Below, piece after piece: positions 1-8,728 of a stretch of 64,000 bases of DNA (its first letter is position 1; every line of letters begins with the position of its first letter). Source of the DNA: Spinactinospora alkalitolerans (GTDB lineage Bacteria; Actinomycetota; Actinomycetes; Streptosporangiales; Streptosporangiaceae); the NCBI RefSeq assembly GCF_013408795.1, contig NZ_JACCCC010000001.1, positions 4,774,001-4,838,000 on the forward strand, given 5' to 3'. The notes under the pieces are model-generated. The model saw nothing but the letters and a program-made list of their open reading frames with translations. It was not told where the DNA came from and made no database searches. Made by a program: the position numbers and the translations under genes.

Positions 1-237
1 AACCAGCCGCCCGTGGGCAAGCCCCCCACGCGCAACGCCGACGTACCGCCGCCGCCGACCAAGACCACCGGCGAGCACGTCCGCCCCACCTGGATCGCCC
101 AGGACCGGCGGGCGGAGTCGGCGCCGCCCGCACAGGAACCCCCCTGGCCGGACGGCGGACACGCGCGCCCCACGGGGGCCTTCGATCCCCCACCGCACCA
201 CCCGGCACCCGACGACGGGTCCAGAACGCAGGGGTGA
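1..237 (+). CDS. C-terminal end of an unrecognised proline-rich protein (5' truncated)
   Basis: The frame is open from base 1 and ends at TGA 235-237, so only about 78 C-terminal residues are visible. They are rich in Pro, His and Asp with no hydrophobic segment, like a disordered tail. The stop lies 46 bp before cpaB, so it may be the gene preceding the tad operon. No function can be assigned from this tail. Confidence 0.45.
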   Translation, partial: NQPPVGKPPTRNADVPPPPTKTTGEHVRPTWIAQDRRAESAPPAQEPPWPDGGHARPTGAFDPPPHHPAPDDGSRTQG

Positions 238-283
238 CCTCTCGCCCCCTCCCCTCGCCACCACCTTCTAGAAATGGAGCGTC

Positions 284-1069
284 ATGAACCCCCGACAGCG
301 ACGCGGCGTGCTGCTGATGATCGTGGCCGGGATCGGCGCCATCGCGGTCTTCTTCACTGTGGTGTCCTACGTGAACTCGCTCAACAGCGAGCTGGGCACC
401 TACCGAACGGCTCTCAGGCTGACCGAGGACGTCGCACCGTACCAACCGGTCACCCCGGAAATGGTCGAGGAGTACCAGGTCCCGGCCAAGTTCTTCAGCG
501 AGGAGGTCTTCCTCAGCGACCTCGAGAGCACCGTCGACCAGCCCGGTCAGCAGCCCGTCTCCTCGACCTACCTGGCCTCGGGGTCGCTGCTGCAGCAGAG
601 CATGGTGATCCCGGCCCCTGAGCTGGAGAGCGGCGAACGCGAGATCGCCATCATGATCGACGCCGAGACCGGCGTGGCCGGCAAGGTCCAGCGCCAGTCC
701 CGCGTCGACATCTACGGCACCTACCAAGGCGACAACCCCGACCAGGCCTCCTGCGCGGTCCGCGTCCTGACCAACGTCGAGGTCCTTGAGGTCGGCCAGG
801 TCGGCTCCGAGGTCGACCAGAACACCGGCAACACCTCGGCCGTGGTCCCGGTGACCTTCCGGCTCAGCCCCGAGGACACCCTGAAGCTGACCTACGCCGA
901 AGCGTTCGCCGGCTCGCTGCGCCTGGGACTGGTCAGCCCGGAGGGCGCGGGCGACCCGGGCGGCCTGCAGTTCTGCAGCGGCGACCAGGCCGAGCTCCAG
1001 AGCGGCGACTCCGGCGCCGACGGCACGGACGGCACGGACGGCACGGACGGCACGGACGGCGTCCAATGA
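284..1069 (+). CDS. cpaB: Flp pilus assembly protein CpaB/RcpC
   Basis: 261 aa. A short basic N-terminus is followed by one membrane helix (about residues 9-30) and a SAF-like region (about 45-115) that begins in the usual way, with a loop on what must be supplied before passage ('VTPEMV', 'YLASGSLLQQSMV'). CpaB proteins are periplasmic or cell-wall-side assembly factors of Tad pili; in Gram-positives the role is less defined. ATG 284 has GGAG at 276-279. The C-terminus is an Asp-Gly-Thr repeat tail encoded by tandem 9-mers, unusual for the family. The stop overlaps the next start (ATGA at 1066), which implies translational coupling with the ATPase gene. The call rests on the SAF-type N-terminus plus position at the head of a complete tad gene set. 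Confidence 0.85.
   Translation: MNPRQRRGVLLMIVAGIGAIAVFFTVVSYVNSLNSELGTYRTALRLTEDVAPYQPVTPEMVEEYQVPAKFFSEEVFLSDLESTVDQPGQQPVSSTYLASGSLLQQSMVIPAPELESGEREIAIMIDAETGVAGKVQRQSRVDIYGTYQGDNPDQASCAVRVLTNVEVLEVGQVGSEVDQNTGNTSAVVPVTFRLSPEDTLKLTYAEAFAGSLRLGLVSPEGAGDPGGLQFCSGDQAELQSGDSGADGTDGTDGTDGTDGVQ
1019..1060 (+). repeat. Tandem 9-bp repeat GACGGCACG inside cpaB
   Basis: Four perfect copies of GACGGCACG and a partial fifth encode the Asp-Gly-Thr tail of CpaB. Such perfect in-frame repeats can change copy number by slippage, altering tail length without a frameshift. Confidence 0.9.
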
Positions 1070-2673
1070 GCTACCAGATCATGATCGGCACCCCGACGGC
1101 CGACCTCGAGCACTCGCTGACCGCCCGGTTCGACGAGATCACCGAGTGCGAGGTGGTGAGCGTCCACCACTCCTCGCGGGAGATCAGCGACACCCTCACC
1201 AAGCTCCCCAACCTCGACGTCGTCCTGATCCACGAGGACGTCGGACCGCTGCCGGTCCTCGATCTGGTCCGCGACATCTCGCGCAACCACCCGCAGCTCG
1301 CGGTGATCCTCATCGTCGACAGCGTGGACCCCGACGTCTTCACCAACGCCATGGAGGCCGGCGCGCGCGGCGTCCTGAGCGCCGGGGCCACGATCGAGGA
1401 GCTGGAGGCCCGGGTCACCACGGCCGCCGAGTGGTCGCAGACGCTGCGGCGGCACCTGGAGGCCGCGTCACTGGACGTCCCGGTCTCCGGGCGGCGCGGC
1501 TCGATCATCACCGTCAGCGGCGGCAAGGGCGGAACCGGGACCACGACGACCGCCGTGCACCTGGCGCTCACCGCGGCGCGCGCCGGGCGGGTCGTCTGCC
1601 TGGTCGACCTCGACCTGCAGACCGGCGACATCCCCGGCTACCTCGACCTGCGGCACCGGCGCAGCATCGTCGACCTCGTCGAGGCCGCCGACAACATCAG
1701 CGCGGCCATGCTGGCCGAGACGCTCTACGTCCTGCCCGAGGGCGTGCACATCCTGCTCGCCCCGAGCGAGGGCGAACGGGGCGAGGAGGTCACCGAGCGC
1801 GCCGCGCGCCAGATCCTCGGCGCACTGCGCTCGCGCTACGAGATCGTCATCGTCGACTGCGGCTCGACCGTGAACGAGTCCAACGCGATGGCGGTGGAGC
1901 TCGCCGACACCGCGATCGTGACGGTCACCCCCGACCTCCCGGCGCTGCGGGGCGCCCAGCGGCTCGTCAGCATGTGGGGCCGGCTGCAGGTCCGGGACAA
2001 GAAGAACGTCACCGCCCTGCTCCTGCGGCACAGCCGCAAGAACGAGATCCAGCCGGACTTCGCGCGCAAGCTGCTGGGCACGCCCATGCTCTCCACCGCC
2101 GTCCCCGCGGCCTACCGGGCCCTGGAGGAGGCGTCCAACACCGGCGACCCCAAGCGGGTCACCGACGAGGCGCTGCTGAAGGCCTCCAGCAGGCTCGTCG
2201 GCGAACTCGGCCTCCTGGGCGATGGTGCGGCTCCTCCCGCCGACGGCGACGACGGGGCGCCGCCCCAACCCGACCAGGCGAAGGCCGCGGCCGCCGGCCG
2301 CCGCGGCCGCCGCGGCAGGTCCGACGGCGGCGCCCTGTTCGTGGAGTTCGGCGCGCTGGTCCCGCTGCTGGGCCTGGCCATGTTGGTGGTCTGGCAGGTC
2401 ATCCTGGTCGGCATCACCGGGATGTACGCCGGTCACGCCGCCAACGAGGGCGCCCGCCAGGCCGCCGTCACCCCCGGCGACTTCGGCCGGATCACCGAGG
2501 AGGCCCGCAAGCGCGTGCACGCCCCCTGGAACGCCAACGGCACCTTCGCCCTGGACATCGAGCAGCGCGACGACGCCTCCTACGTGACCGTCAGCATCGC
2601 GATGCCCGTCGTCCTGCCCAGCACCTCGTCCCCCTGGCACATCACCGGCGAATCGATGATCGTGCCCGAGTGA
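1066..2673 (+). CDS. tadZ: TadZ/CpaE-like ATPase fused to a TadE-like pseudopilin
   Basis: 535 aa. Residues 1-125 look like the receiver-like atypical domain of TadZ/CpaE. Residues 145-385 are a MinD/ParA-type ATPase with deviant Walker A GGKGGTGTTTT (about 152-162) and the 'IVIVDCGS' switch strand. TadZ localises the Tad machine at the inner membrane. Unusually, after an Ala/Pro/Arg linker the frame continues into a full TadE-type segment: G422 then A-L-F-V-E-F with Glu at +5, a hydrophobic helix (about 428-450) and a further ~85 residues. There is no stop and no ATG/GTG/TTG in frame between codon 386 and the prepilin site, so the fusion is real as read. If a TadV-type peptidase cuts after G422 it would separate the two parts. 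Start ATG 1066 overlaps the cpaB stop. Confidence 0.85.
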   Translation: MSYQIMIGTPTADLEHSLTARFDEITECEVVSVHHSSREISDTLTKLPNLDVVLIHEDVGPLPVLDLVRDISRNHPQLAVILIVDSVDPDVFTNAMEAGARGVLSAGATIEELEARVTTAAEWSQTLRRHLEAASLDVPVSGRRGSIITVSGGKGGTGTTTTAVHLALTAARAGRVVCLVDLDLQTGDIPGYLDLRHRRSIVDLVEAADNISAAMLAETLYVLPEGVHILLAPSEGERGEEVTERAARQILGALRSRYEIVIVDCGSTVNESNAMAVELADTAIVTVTPDLPALRGAQRLVSMWGRLQVRDKKNVTALLLRHSRKNEIQPDFARKLLGTPMLSTAVPAAYRALEEASNTGDPKRVTDEALLKASSRLVGELGLLGDGAAPPADGDDGAPPQPDQAKAAAAGRRGRRGRSDGGALFVEFGALVPLLGLAMLVVWQVILVGITGMYAGHAANEGARQAAVTPGDFGRITEEARKRVHAPWNANGTFALDIEQRDDASYVTVSIAMPVVLPSTSSPWHITGESMIVPE

Positions 2674-2726
2674 CCCTGGAAACCCCGCCCGGAGACCACG
2701 CACCCCTACGCCCGAGGAGGATCGCG

Positions 2727-3083
2727 ATGCGCCGACGCCGTGACGACCGCGGCTCGCAGTTCATCGAGTTCGGTGCCTATCTCCCGCTGTTCCTGTTCGT
2801 GGTGGCGCTGGCGCTGGAGACGTTCTTCTCCTTCGCCGCCGCCGAGCGGATCGAGAGCGCGGCGCGGGCGGGCGCACGGGTCGCGAGCACCCAAGGGCTG
2901 CAGGGGGCCGAGACGACGGCGCGGCGCGCCCTGCCGGGCTGGCTCGACCACGCCGAGGTGCACGCGGGCGCCAACTCCGGCGGCGGCTACTACATGGAGG
3001 TGCAGGCCGACATGCCGATCGTCTTCGGCGTCGCCGACATCGGCCTGACGCTCTCGCGCCGGGTGGACATGCCCAACGTCTAG
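2727..3083 (+). CDS. tadE: TadE-like pseudopilin
   Basis: 118 aa. ATG 2727 is preceded by GAGGAGG (2714-2720). The N-terminus 'DDRG' followed by S-Q-F-I-E-F gives a class III prepilin cleavage site after G9 with Glu at +5, then a helix 'YLPLFLFVVALALETFF'. The rest is a short exported domain with the 'AARAGARVAS' segment typical of TadE-like proteins. This is the second TadE-like polypeptide in the operon after the TadZ-TadE fusion. TadE/TadF pseudopilins are processed by the prepilin peptidase and needed for Flp pilus assembly. Confidence 0.85.
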   Translation: MRRRRDDRGSQFIEFGAYLPLFLFVVALALETFFSFAAAERIESAARAGARVASTQGLQGAETTARRALPGWLDHAEVHAGANSGGGYYMEVQADMPIVFGVADIGLTLSRRVDMPNV

Positions 3084-3140
3084 CGCGTCACCGCCCCAGT
3101 TCCCCAGCAGTCGCCTCACCCCCGGGAGCCATCGAGAACC

Positions 3141-4475
3141 ATGGGACTGAGAAACCGCCTCGACGCCGACCACGTCGCCGAGCAGCACTCCGACCGCGGC
3201 AGCGTCGCGCACTGGCGGCAGCGTCTGCTGACCGAGGTCAACCTCGACGACCTCGCGATGCTCACGATGCACCAGCGCCGCACCCGGTTGGAGAAGGTGG
3301 TCGGGCACATCCTGAGCCGCGAGGGCCCGGTGCTGTCGGACCGGGAGCGCGGCGCGATGATCCGCAGGGTCGTCGACGAGGCGCTCGGGCTGGGCGTGCT
3401 GGAGCCGCTGCTGGCCGACGAGAGCGTCACCGAGATCATGGTGAACGGCCCGGACAACATCTACATCGAGCGCCGCGGCCGGGTGGAGCGCATCGAGACG
3501 ACCTTCGCCAGCGAAGACCAGCTCTACCAGACCATCGACCGCATCGTCTCCCAGGTGAACCGGCGCGTGGACGAGTCCAGTCCCATGGTCGACGCCCGCC
3601 TTCCCAGCGGCGAGCGCGTCAACGTCATCATCCCGCCGCTGTCACTGTCGGGGCCGGTCATCACGATCCGGCGCTTCCCCAAGCCGTTCACCATCGAGCA
3701 GCTCGCGGCCAAGGGCAGCATCGACGAGTCCACCAGCGTGCTCCTGGCCTCACTGGTGCGCGCCCGGTTCAACATCATCATCTCCGGCGGTACCGGCACC
3801 GGTAAGACGACGTTCCTCAACGCCCTGTCGGCCTTCGCCCCCACCAGCGAGCGCATCGTCACGATCGAGGACTCCGCCGAACTGCAGCTTCAGCAGGAGC
3901 ACGTGATCCGGCTGGAGTCCCGCCCGCCCAACATCGAGGGCGCCGGCGCCATCACCATCCGCGACCTGGTCCGCAACTCCCTGCGCATGCGCCCCGACCG
4001 CATCATCGTCGGCGAGGTCCGCGGGGCCGAGACCCTGGACATGCTGCAGGCGATGAACACGGGCCACGACGGGTCACTGGCCACCGTGCACGCCAATTCC
4101 GCCGACGACGCCGTCTACCGGCTGCTCACGCTGGCCAGCATGAGCGAGGTGAAACTCCCCTTCGAGGCGATCCGGGACCAGATCAACGCCGCCATCGACG
4201 TCATCGTGCACCTGTCCCGCTACCCCGACGGCAGCCGCCGGGTCGCCGAGGTGGGCATCGTCGCCTCGACCCGCCGAGAGGAGTTCCGGCTGGACCCCCT
4301 GCTCAGGTTCGAACCCGACCGCACCGGTCCCGGCCAGAAGACCACCGGGCACTTCCACCGCTTCCCGCTGCCCCGCCACGTCGCGGCCCGGGTCTACAAC
4401 GCCGGGGAGAACGTCCCCGCCGCCTTCGGCGTCGCCCCCACCTACCACGACGACTCTTCGGAAGTCTCGCTGTGA
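3141..4475 (+). CDS. tadA: Tad pilus secretion/assembly ATPase TadA/CpaF
   Basis: 444 aa, normal length for CpaF. The N-terminal ~120 residues are the helical N-domain; '[23 protein letters not shown]' features typical of the family follow in pieces. Walker [10 protein letters not shown] is at about 216-224, the Asp box 'IEDSAELQL' follows, and Walker B 'IIVGEVRG' is at about 288-295, with the His-box '[13 protein letters not shown]' after it. It is the hexameric cytoplasmic motor that energises Flp pilus assembly and retraction. The stop overlaps the GTG of tadB (4472), implying coupling. Confidence 0.95.
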   Translation: MGLRNRLDADHVAEQHSDRGSVAHWRQRLLTEVNLDDLAMLTMHQRRTRLEKVVGHILSREGPVLSDRERGAMIRRVVDEALGLGVLEPLLADESVTEIMVNGPDNIYIERRGRVERIETTFASEDQLYQTIDRIVSQVNRRVDESSPMVDARLPSGERVNVIIPPLSLSGPVITIRRFPKPFTIEQLAAKGSIDESTSVLLASLVRARFNIIISGGTGTGKTTFLNALSAFAPTSERIVTIEDSAELQLQQEHVIRLESRPPNIEGAGAITIRDLVRNSLRMRPDRIIVGEVRGAETLDMLQAMNTGHDGSLATVHANSADDAVYRLLTLASMSEVKLPFEAIRDQINAAIDVIVHLSRYPDGSRRVAEVGIVASTRREEFRLDPLLRFEPDRTGPGQKTTGHFHRFPLPRHVAARVYNAGENVPAAFGVAPTYHDDSSEVSL

Positions 4476-5401
4476 ACCACACCCTCATCATCCTGCTGAC
4501 CACCCTGGCGACCCTGGCCATCGCGGTATGGAGCGTCGTCGACCTGGGCCAGGGCGCCGCGCAACGGCGCCAACTGGCGGCCCGCAGCGCGCTGGCCGAA
4601 GTGGAGCGCCGCGCCAACAGCCCCATGGCCAGGTTCGACGTCATGCTGCGCCGCACCGATCTGGGCAAGAAGATCGAGCAGCGGCTGGCCCGAGCCGGCG
4701 TCAAGGTCAGGGTGGCCACGTTCGTCCTGCTCATGGCCGCGGTGTCGATCATCGCGGTGATCTTCGTCTGGCGGACGCTGGCACCGATCTTCGGCATCGC
4801 GGCCCTCATCGGCGTGGGCCTCGGGTTCTTCGCCTACCTGAAGCGCCAGGAGGAGCGCCGCAAGGAGGCGTTCACGGCCCAACTGCCGGAGCTGGCGCGG
4901 GTGCTGTCCAACGCCACCTCGGCCGGCCTGGCCCTGCCCACGGCGGTGGACATGGCGGCCGACGAACTCGACGACCCCGCGGGCACGGAACTGCGCCGCG
5001 CCGCACGCTCCATGCAGCTCGGGCAGCCGTTCGAGGCCGCGATCGGCGACCTGCGCGAACGGATGCCCTCCCGGGAGATCGGGGTGCTGATCAGCACCCT
5101 GCTGGTCGCGTCGCGTTCGGGCGGCGCGCTGGTGACGGCGCTGCGCAGCATCTCCGAGACCCTGGAGAGCCGCAAGGAGACCAGGCGCGAGGTCAGGACC
5201 ATCCTGGGCGAGACCACCGCGACGGCCTGGGCCCTGCTCACCATGGGCATCGGATCGCTGTTCCTGATCAACATGCTGCAGCCCGGCGCGGTCCGCAGGA
5301 TGACCGAGAGCCTGCCCGGCCTGGCCGTCCTGGGAATCGGCCTCTCCCTGTTCGTCATCGGCTTCATCGCGGTCCGCCGCGCCACCAAGATCGACTTCTG
5401 A
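4472..5401 (+). CDS. tadB: Tad inner-membrane platform protein TadB (T2SS GspF family)
   Basis: 309 aa. GTG start overlaps the tadA stop (GTGA). Membrane helices lie near the N-terminus, in the pair around residues 85-125, and two at the C-terminus. The central cytoplasmic part contains the GspF-type 'LPELARVLSNATSAGLALPTAVDMAADEL' pattern and a second repeat ending 'SISETLESRKETRREVRTILGE', both characteristic of TadB. TadB and TadC form the membrane platform on which TadA acts. Confidence 0.93.
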   Translation: MNHTLIILLTTLATLAIAVWSVVDLGQGAAQRRQLAARSALAEVERRANSPMARFDVMLRRTDLGKKIEQRLARAGVKVRVATFVLLMAAVSIIAVIFVWRTLAPIFGIAALIGVGLGFFAYLKRQEERRKEAFTAQLPELARVLSNATSAGLALPTAVDMAADELDDPAGTELRRAARSMQLGQPFEAAIGDLRERMPSREIGVLISTLLVASRSGGALVTALRSISETLESRKETRREVRTILGETTATAWALLTMGIGSLFLINMLQPGAVRRMTESLPGLAVLGIGLSLFVIGFIAVRRATKIDF

Positions 5402-5421
5402 GCATTCGGAGCCTTTGCGCC

Positions 5422-6327
5422 ATGTCCCTCTCCCTTCCCCTCATCCTGCTGCTCGGCCTGGCCGGCGCCCTGTGCGTCGTCATGGTGGTCTGGGGCGCCT
5501 ATCTGGCGACCACGAAGACCCAGGTGGCGGCCGAGCCGGAGACAGCGGCCAAGGCTAAGAAGGACGACGAGACGTTCATCCTGCACCAGATCACCGAGCG
5601 CCTCGGACGGCCGTTCCTGCGTCCGGTGCTGGAGGCCGTCGGCGAGGAGCGGCGCGCCGGTATCCAGGTGCGCATCGACGCGGCGGGGCGGCCGGAGGAC
5701 CTGACCGTCGAGCGCTACGTCAGCCGCAAGATCGGCGAGGTCCTGCTCTACGGGACGCTCGCCGTCCTGCTCTTCATGAACGGCTCGACGATGTTCGCGC
5801 TGATCATCCTGGCCTTCACGGCGCTGACCGACTACGCCCTGTACTCCGAGGCGCGCAAGCGGCAGGACCAGATCCAGCGCCAGCTCCCCGACTTCCTCGA
5901 CGTCCTCGCGGTCACCGTGGGGGCGGGCCTGTCGTTCCGGCAGGCGCTGGCGCGGGTGTCGGACTCGATGCCCGGCGTGCTGGCCTCGGAGTTCCAGACC
6001 ACCCTGCAGCAGATGGACCTGGGTACCAGCCGTCGGGACGCGTTCACCGCCCTGCGCGCCCGCAACAGCAACGAGTCCCTGGGCCGGTTCGTCAGCGCGC
6101 TGCAGCAGGCCGAGGAGCTCGGTGCTCCGCTGGCCCAGACGCTGATGACGATCAGCCACGACATGCGCCGTGAGGACGCCCAGTACCTGCGCCGCAAGGC
6201 CCAGAAGCTCAACCCCCAGGTCACCGGCATCACCGCCGTCACCATGCTGCCCGGACTGCTGCTGCTCATCGGCGGCGGACTGTTCCTCGGCTCCAACATC
6301 GACTTCGGCGGCGTCCTCGGTGGCTAG
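5422..6327 (+). CDS. tadC: Tad inner-membrane platform protein TadC (T2SS GspF family)
   Basis: 301 aa. ATG 5422 lies 20 bp after tadB. There is an N-terminal helix (about 4-30), a central helix pair (about 108-138), the GspF signature 'QLPDFLDVLAVTVGAGLSFRQAL' in pieces, and a C-terminal helix 'VTMLPGLLLLIGGGLFLG'. It is paired with TadB as the assembly platform. Its last codons overlap the putative GTG start of the histidine kinase (6320) by 8 bp. Confidence 0.92.
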   Translation: MSLSLPLILLLGLAGALCVVMVVWGAYLATTKTQVAAEPETAAKAKKDDETFILHQITERLGRPFLRPVLEAVGEERRAGIQVRIDAAGRPEDLTVERYVSRKIGEVLLYGTLAVLLFMNGSTMFALIILAFTALTDYALYSEARKRQDQIQRQLPDFLDVLAVTVGAGLSFRQALARVSDSMPGVLASEFQTTLQQMDLGTSRRDAFTALRARNSNESLGRFVSALQQAEELGAPLAQTLMTISHDMRREDAQYLRRKAQKLNPQVTGITAVTMLPGLLLLIGGGLFLGSNIDFGGVLGG

Positions 6328-7561
6328 TACGGCGAGCCGCGACGAGACCGCCATGCTCCCCCGCCTGGCGGCACTGGTCCGCGTGCTCATGCAGTTGCGC
6401 CTGATGCTGGCCGCCCTGGCCCTGTTACTCATGCCGGGCGAGCGGATCAGCATCCCGACCGCGATGGCGGTCATCGCCTTCGCCCTGCTGTCCGGCCTCA
6501 TCGCCCGGTACTGGGAGCGGTTCGTCCCCTACCTGCTCAACCACCCGCTCCTCATCACACTGGACATCTGCTGCGCCGCCGGGATCCTGGCCCTCGACGG
6601 TCCCTCCGGCCCGTTCTTCGCCACCACCGTCCTGACCGCGACGGTCTCCGGCGTGCTGTTCGGCGGGCGCGGGGTCGCGGGCGTGGCCGTGTTCCAGATC
6701 CTGTGCTACGGGACGGCGCTGCTGTCCTACTCGACGATGACGGAGGGCAACGGCCCGGTCGACGTGCTGACCTTCCAGGTCCTGGTCGTCCACCCGCTGC
6801 TGTACCCGGTGGCCGGCTACGTCGGCATCAGGCTGCGGGGGATCTTCACCGAGCTCGCCGCCGAGCAGAGCGCCCGCAGGGAGGCGGAGCGGACCGCGGC
6901 GGCCTCGGAGGAGCGCGCGCGGCTCGCCCGCGACATGCACGACTCGGTCGCCAAGACGCTGCGCGGCGCGGCGATGGCCGCCCAGGCGCTGCCGGTGTGG
7001 CTGGAGAAGGACCCCGAGCGCGCGGCCGCGACCGCCGCGCAGGTGGCCAGCGCCGCCGAGACCGCGGCGCAGGAGGCCAGGGAGCTGATCTCCGACCTGC
7101 GCGACGACGCGTCGGATAAGTCGATGTCGGCGGCGGTGACCGAGGTCGTCACCGCATGGTCCGCCGAGACCGGGATCCCCGCCGGTGTGCACGTCCCCGA
7201 TCACGCGGTCGGACTCCTGGTGACCGCCCGCCACGAGACCCTGGCCGTCCTGCGCGAGGCGCTGACCAACATCGAGCGGCACGCCGAGGCCACGGCCGTG
7301 GAGGTGACGATGGCGTCCGAATCCGGTCATCTCGTGTTGTGCGTCTCCGATGACGGGAAAGGGTTCGAAGTGACGCCCCCGCCCTCAAGTGACGCCGCAA
7401 AATCCAGGATCGGCCATTACGGCCTGGTGGGAATGCGGGAAAGGGCCGAACGCGCGGGCGGTTCCCTCACCGTCGCCTCCGCCCCGGGGCAGGGCGCACG
7501 GATCAGCGTCAAGGTTCCTCTGGTGCAGGCCGCCCCCGTCGCCGAGGAGCCGACCCGGTGA
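6320..7561 (+). CDS. NarL-type sensor histidine kinase of the tad operon
   Basis: About 413 aa from GTG 6320, which overlaps the tadC stop; ATG 6353 is an alternative. The N-terminal half has several hydrophobic segments (about residues 20-170) forming a membrane sensor with little extracytoplasmic loop. The HisKA_3 dimerisation motif 'RLARDMHDSVAKTL' carries phospho-acceptor His207, followed by an HATPase_c domain with 'REALTNIERHAEAT' (N box), 'VSDDGKGF' (G1) and 'GLVGMRERAERAGG'. It is followed immediately by its cognate response regulator, and its place inside the tad operon suggests it controls pilus genes. The sensed signal is unknown. Confidence 0.9.
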   Translation: MASTASRDETAMLPRLAALVRVLMQLRLMLAALALLLMPGERISIPTAMAVIAFALLSGLIARYWERFVPYLLNHPLLITLDICCAAGILALDGPSGPFFATTVLTATVSGVLFGGRGVAGVAVFQILCYGTALLSYSTMTEGNGPVDVLTFQVLVVHPLLYPVAGYVGIRLRGIFTELAAEQSARREAERTAAASEERARLARDMHDSVAKTLRGAAMAAQALPVWLEKDPERAAATAAQVASAAETAAQEARELISDLRDDASDKSMSAAVTEVVTAWSAETGIPAGVHVPDHAVGLLVTARHETLAVLREALTNIERHAEATAVEVTMASESGHLVLCVSDDGKGFEVTPPPSSDAAKSRIGHYGLVGMRERAERAGGSLTVASAPGQGARISVKVPLVQAAPVAEEPTR

Positions 7562-7605
7562 ACCGGACCCAGGCCCCCGCCGCCCACGTCCCAAGGAGGT
7601 CCCCC

Positions 7606-8334
7606 ATGCCCCCCTCCCCCATCACCGTCCTCGCCGTCGACGACAACATCGTCGTGCGGGCCGGGCTCGTCACGCTCCTGGAGACCTCCGACGACCTCAA
7701 GGTCGTCGGGGAGGCCGGCGACGGCGCGCAGGCGCTCGACGAGGCGCGCAGGCTGCGGCCCGACGTCGTGCTGCTCGACGTCCGGATGCCGGTCCAGGAC
7801 GGCATCAGCACCGTGGAGGAGCTCAGCGGCCTGACGAAGGTGATCATGCTGACGCACACCGAGGACGCCGAGATCATCCGCACCGCCCTGCGCCGCGGGG
7901 CCTCGGGATACCTCGTGCACGGCCACTTCACGGTGGACGAGCTCAGCCGCTCGCTGCACGAGGTCGTGCACGGCAACGGCACCCCGCTCTCCCCGGTGGC
8001 GGCGACGGTGGTGCTGCAGGCCATGCGCTCCACGCCCAAGAGGCAGGAGCACACGGCCGACCTCACCGAACTGGGCCTGTCCGAACGGGAGGGCGAGGTG
8101 CTTTCGGCGGCCGCCCGGGGCCTGCCCAACTCCGCGATCGCCGCGGAGCTCTACCTCACCGAGAAGACCGTGAAGAACCACATCAACCGGATCTTCCGCA
8201 AACTCGGCGTGAGCACCCGCTCCGCGGCGATCGCCCGGTGGAACGGCGACGACGCGGCCGCGCCGACGCACTCCCCTCCCACCGCAGGGCCCATTTCCGG
8301 TCCCAGAAAACCTTGGGCCCAGCCCCCCGAATAA
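7606..8334 (+). CDS. NarL/LuxR-type response regulator of the tad operon
   Basis: 242 aa from ATG 7606, chosen because AAGGAGGT (7593-7600) sits 5 nt upstream; a longer frame from GTG 7558 has no such site. The receiver domain shows 'VDDN', phospho-acceptor Asp58 in 'VLLDVRMP', and the Thr/Lys positions. The C-terminal LuxR-type HTH is 'LSEREGEVLSAAARGLPNSAIA' through 'LTEKTVKNHINRIFRKLGV', described here in pieces. Partner of the preceding kinase. Its stop codon abuts the GGGCCC palindrome that precedes flp and also occurs before modules A, B and C, so it is a candidate activator of those promoters; this is inference. Confidence 0.92.
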   Translation: MPPSPITVLAVDDNIVVRAGLVTLLETSDDLKVVGEAGDGAQALDEARRLRPDVVLLDVRMPVQDGISTVEELSGLTKVIMLTHTEDAEIIRTALRRGASGYLVHGHFTVDELSRSLHEVVHGNGTPLSPVAATVVLQAMRSTPKRQEHTADLTELGLSEREGEVLSAAARGLPNSAIAAELYLTEKTVKNHINRIFRKLGVSTRSAAIARWNGDDAAAPTHSPPTAGPISGPRKPWAQPPE

Positions 8335-8379
8335 TTGGGCCCGCGGGCCCTATGCGCCCGAGTGGCGGATCCCTAGATT
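8312..8379 (+). promoter_or_regulatory. flp promoter with GGGCCC palindrome
   Basis: A 20-bp near-perfect palindrome ATTGGGCCCGCGGGCCCTAT lies at 8334-8353 (centre 8343.5). A half-site TTGGGCCC is 21 bp upstream at 8313-8320, inside the end of the regulator gene. A -10-like TAGATT starts at 8374, 30.5 nt from the palindrome centre, placing the palindrome about -42 from the predicted start, a normal position for a NarL/LuxR activator. The flp ATG is 58 nt past the -10. The same layout occurs before modules B and C. Confidence 0.7.
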
Positions 8380-8431
8380 TGTCCTCGTCGCAAACGAGCA
8401 GCACGGGTCACCCCCAGCGAGGAGAACCGAA

Positions 8432-8704
8432 ATGCAGAACCCGATGACTTCGATGGTCACCAAAATGCGCGATGGCCTCGCCGCCCGCCGCAGCGCCCGC
8501 CGCCGTGACCGGGGCGCCGGCTTCGTCGAGTACGCGGCCGTGATCCTGCTCGTCGCCGCCATCGCGGGTGTGGTGATCGGCACCGACAACCCGGTCGGCG
8601 AGGCGATCAAGACCGGTATCACCAACGCTGTGAACCAGGTCTTCACCAACAGCAACGCCCAGAACCCGGACGCGCCGGCCCCGTCGCCGTCGCCCACCGT
8701 CTGA
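8432..8704 (+). CDS. flp: Flp-type IVb major pilin
   Basis: 90 aa. ATG 8432 has a GAGGAGA site upstream. A 28-residue basic leader ends in 'RRDRG'; the mature part begins A-G-F-V-E-Y with Glu at +5 and Tyr at +6, the hallmark of Flp pilins, then a hydrophobic helix 'AAVILLVAAIAGVVIG'. The mature protein is ~62 aa with a short Pro/Ser tail. It would be cut by a TadV/CpaA peptidase and polymerised into the Tad pilus. It is transcribed from its own promoter at 8334-8379, which is normal for the pilin because it is needed in excess. Confidence 0.93.
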   Translation: MQNPMTSMVTKMRDGLAARRSARRRDRGAGFVEYAAVILLVAAIAGVVIGTDNPVGEAIKTGITNAVNQVFTNSNAQNPDAPAPSPSPTV

Positions 8705-8728
8705 TCAAAGGTTCTTAAGCGATTACAC

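Noticed and set aside
1146-3083. 645-codon rightward ORF rich in Arg, Pro, Gly and Ala overlapping the TadZ gene
   Set aside because: Shadow frame of high-GC coding DNA; only its last part, from ATG 2727, is a real gene (tadE).
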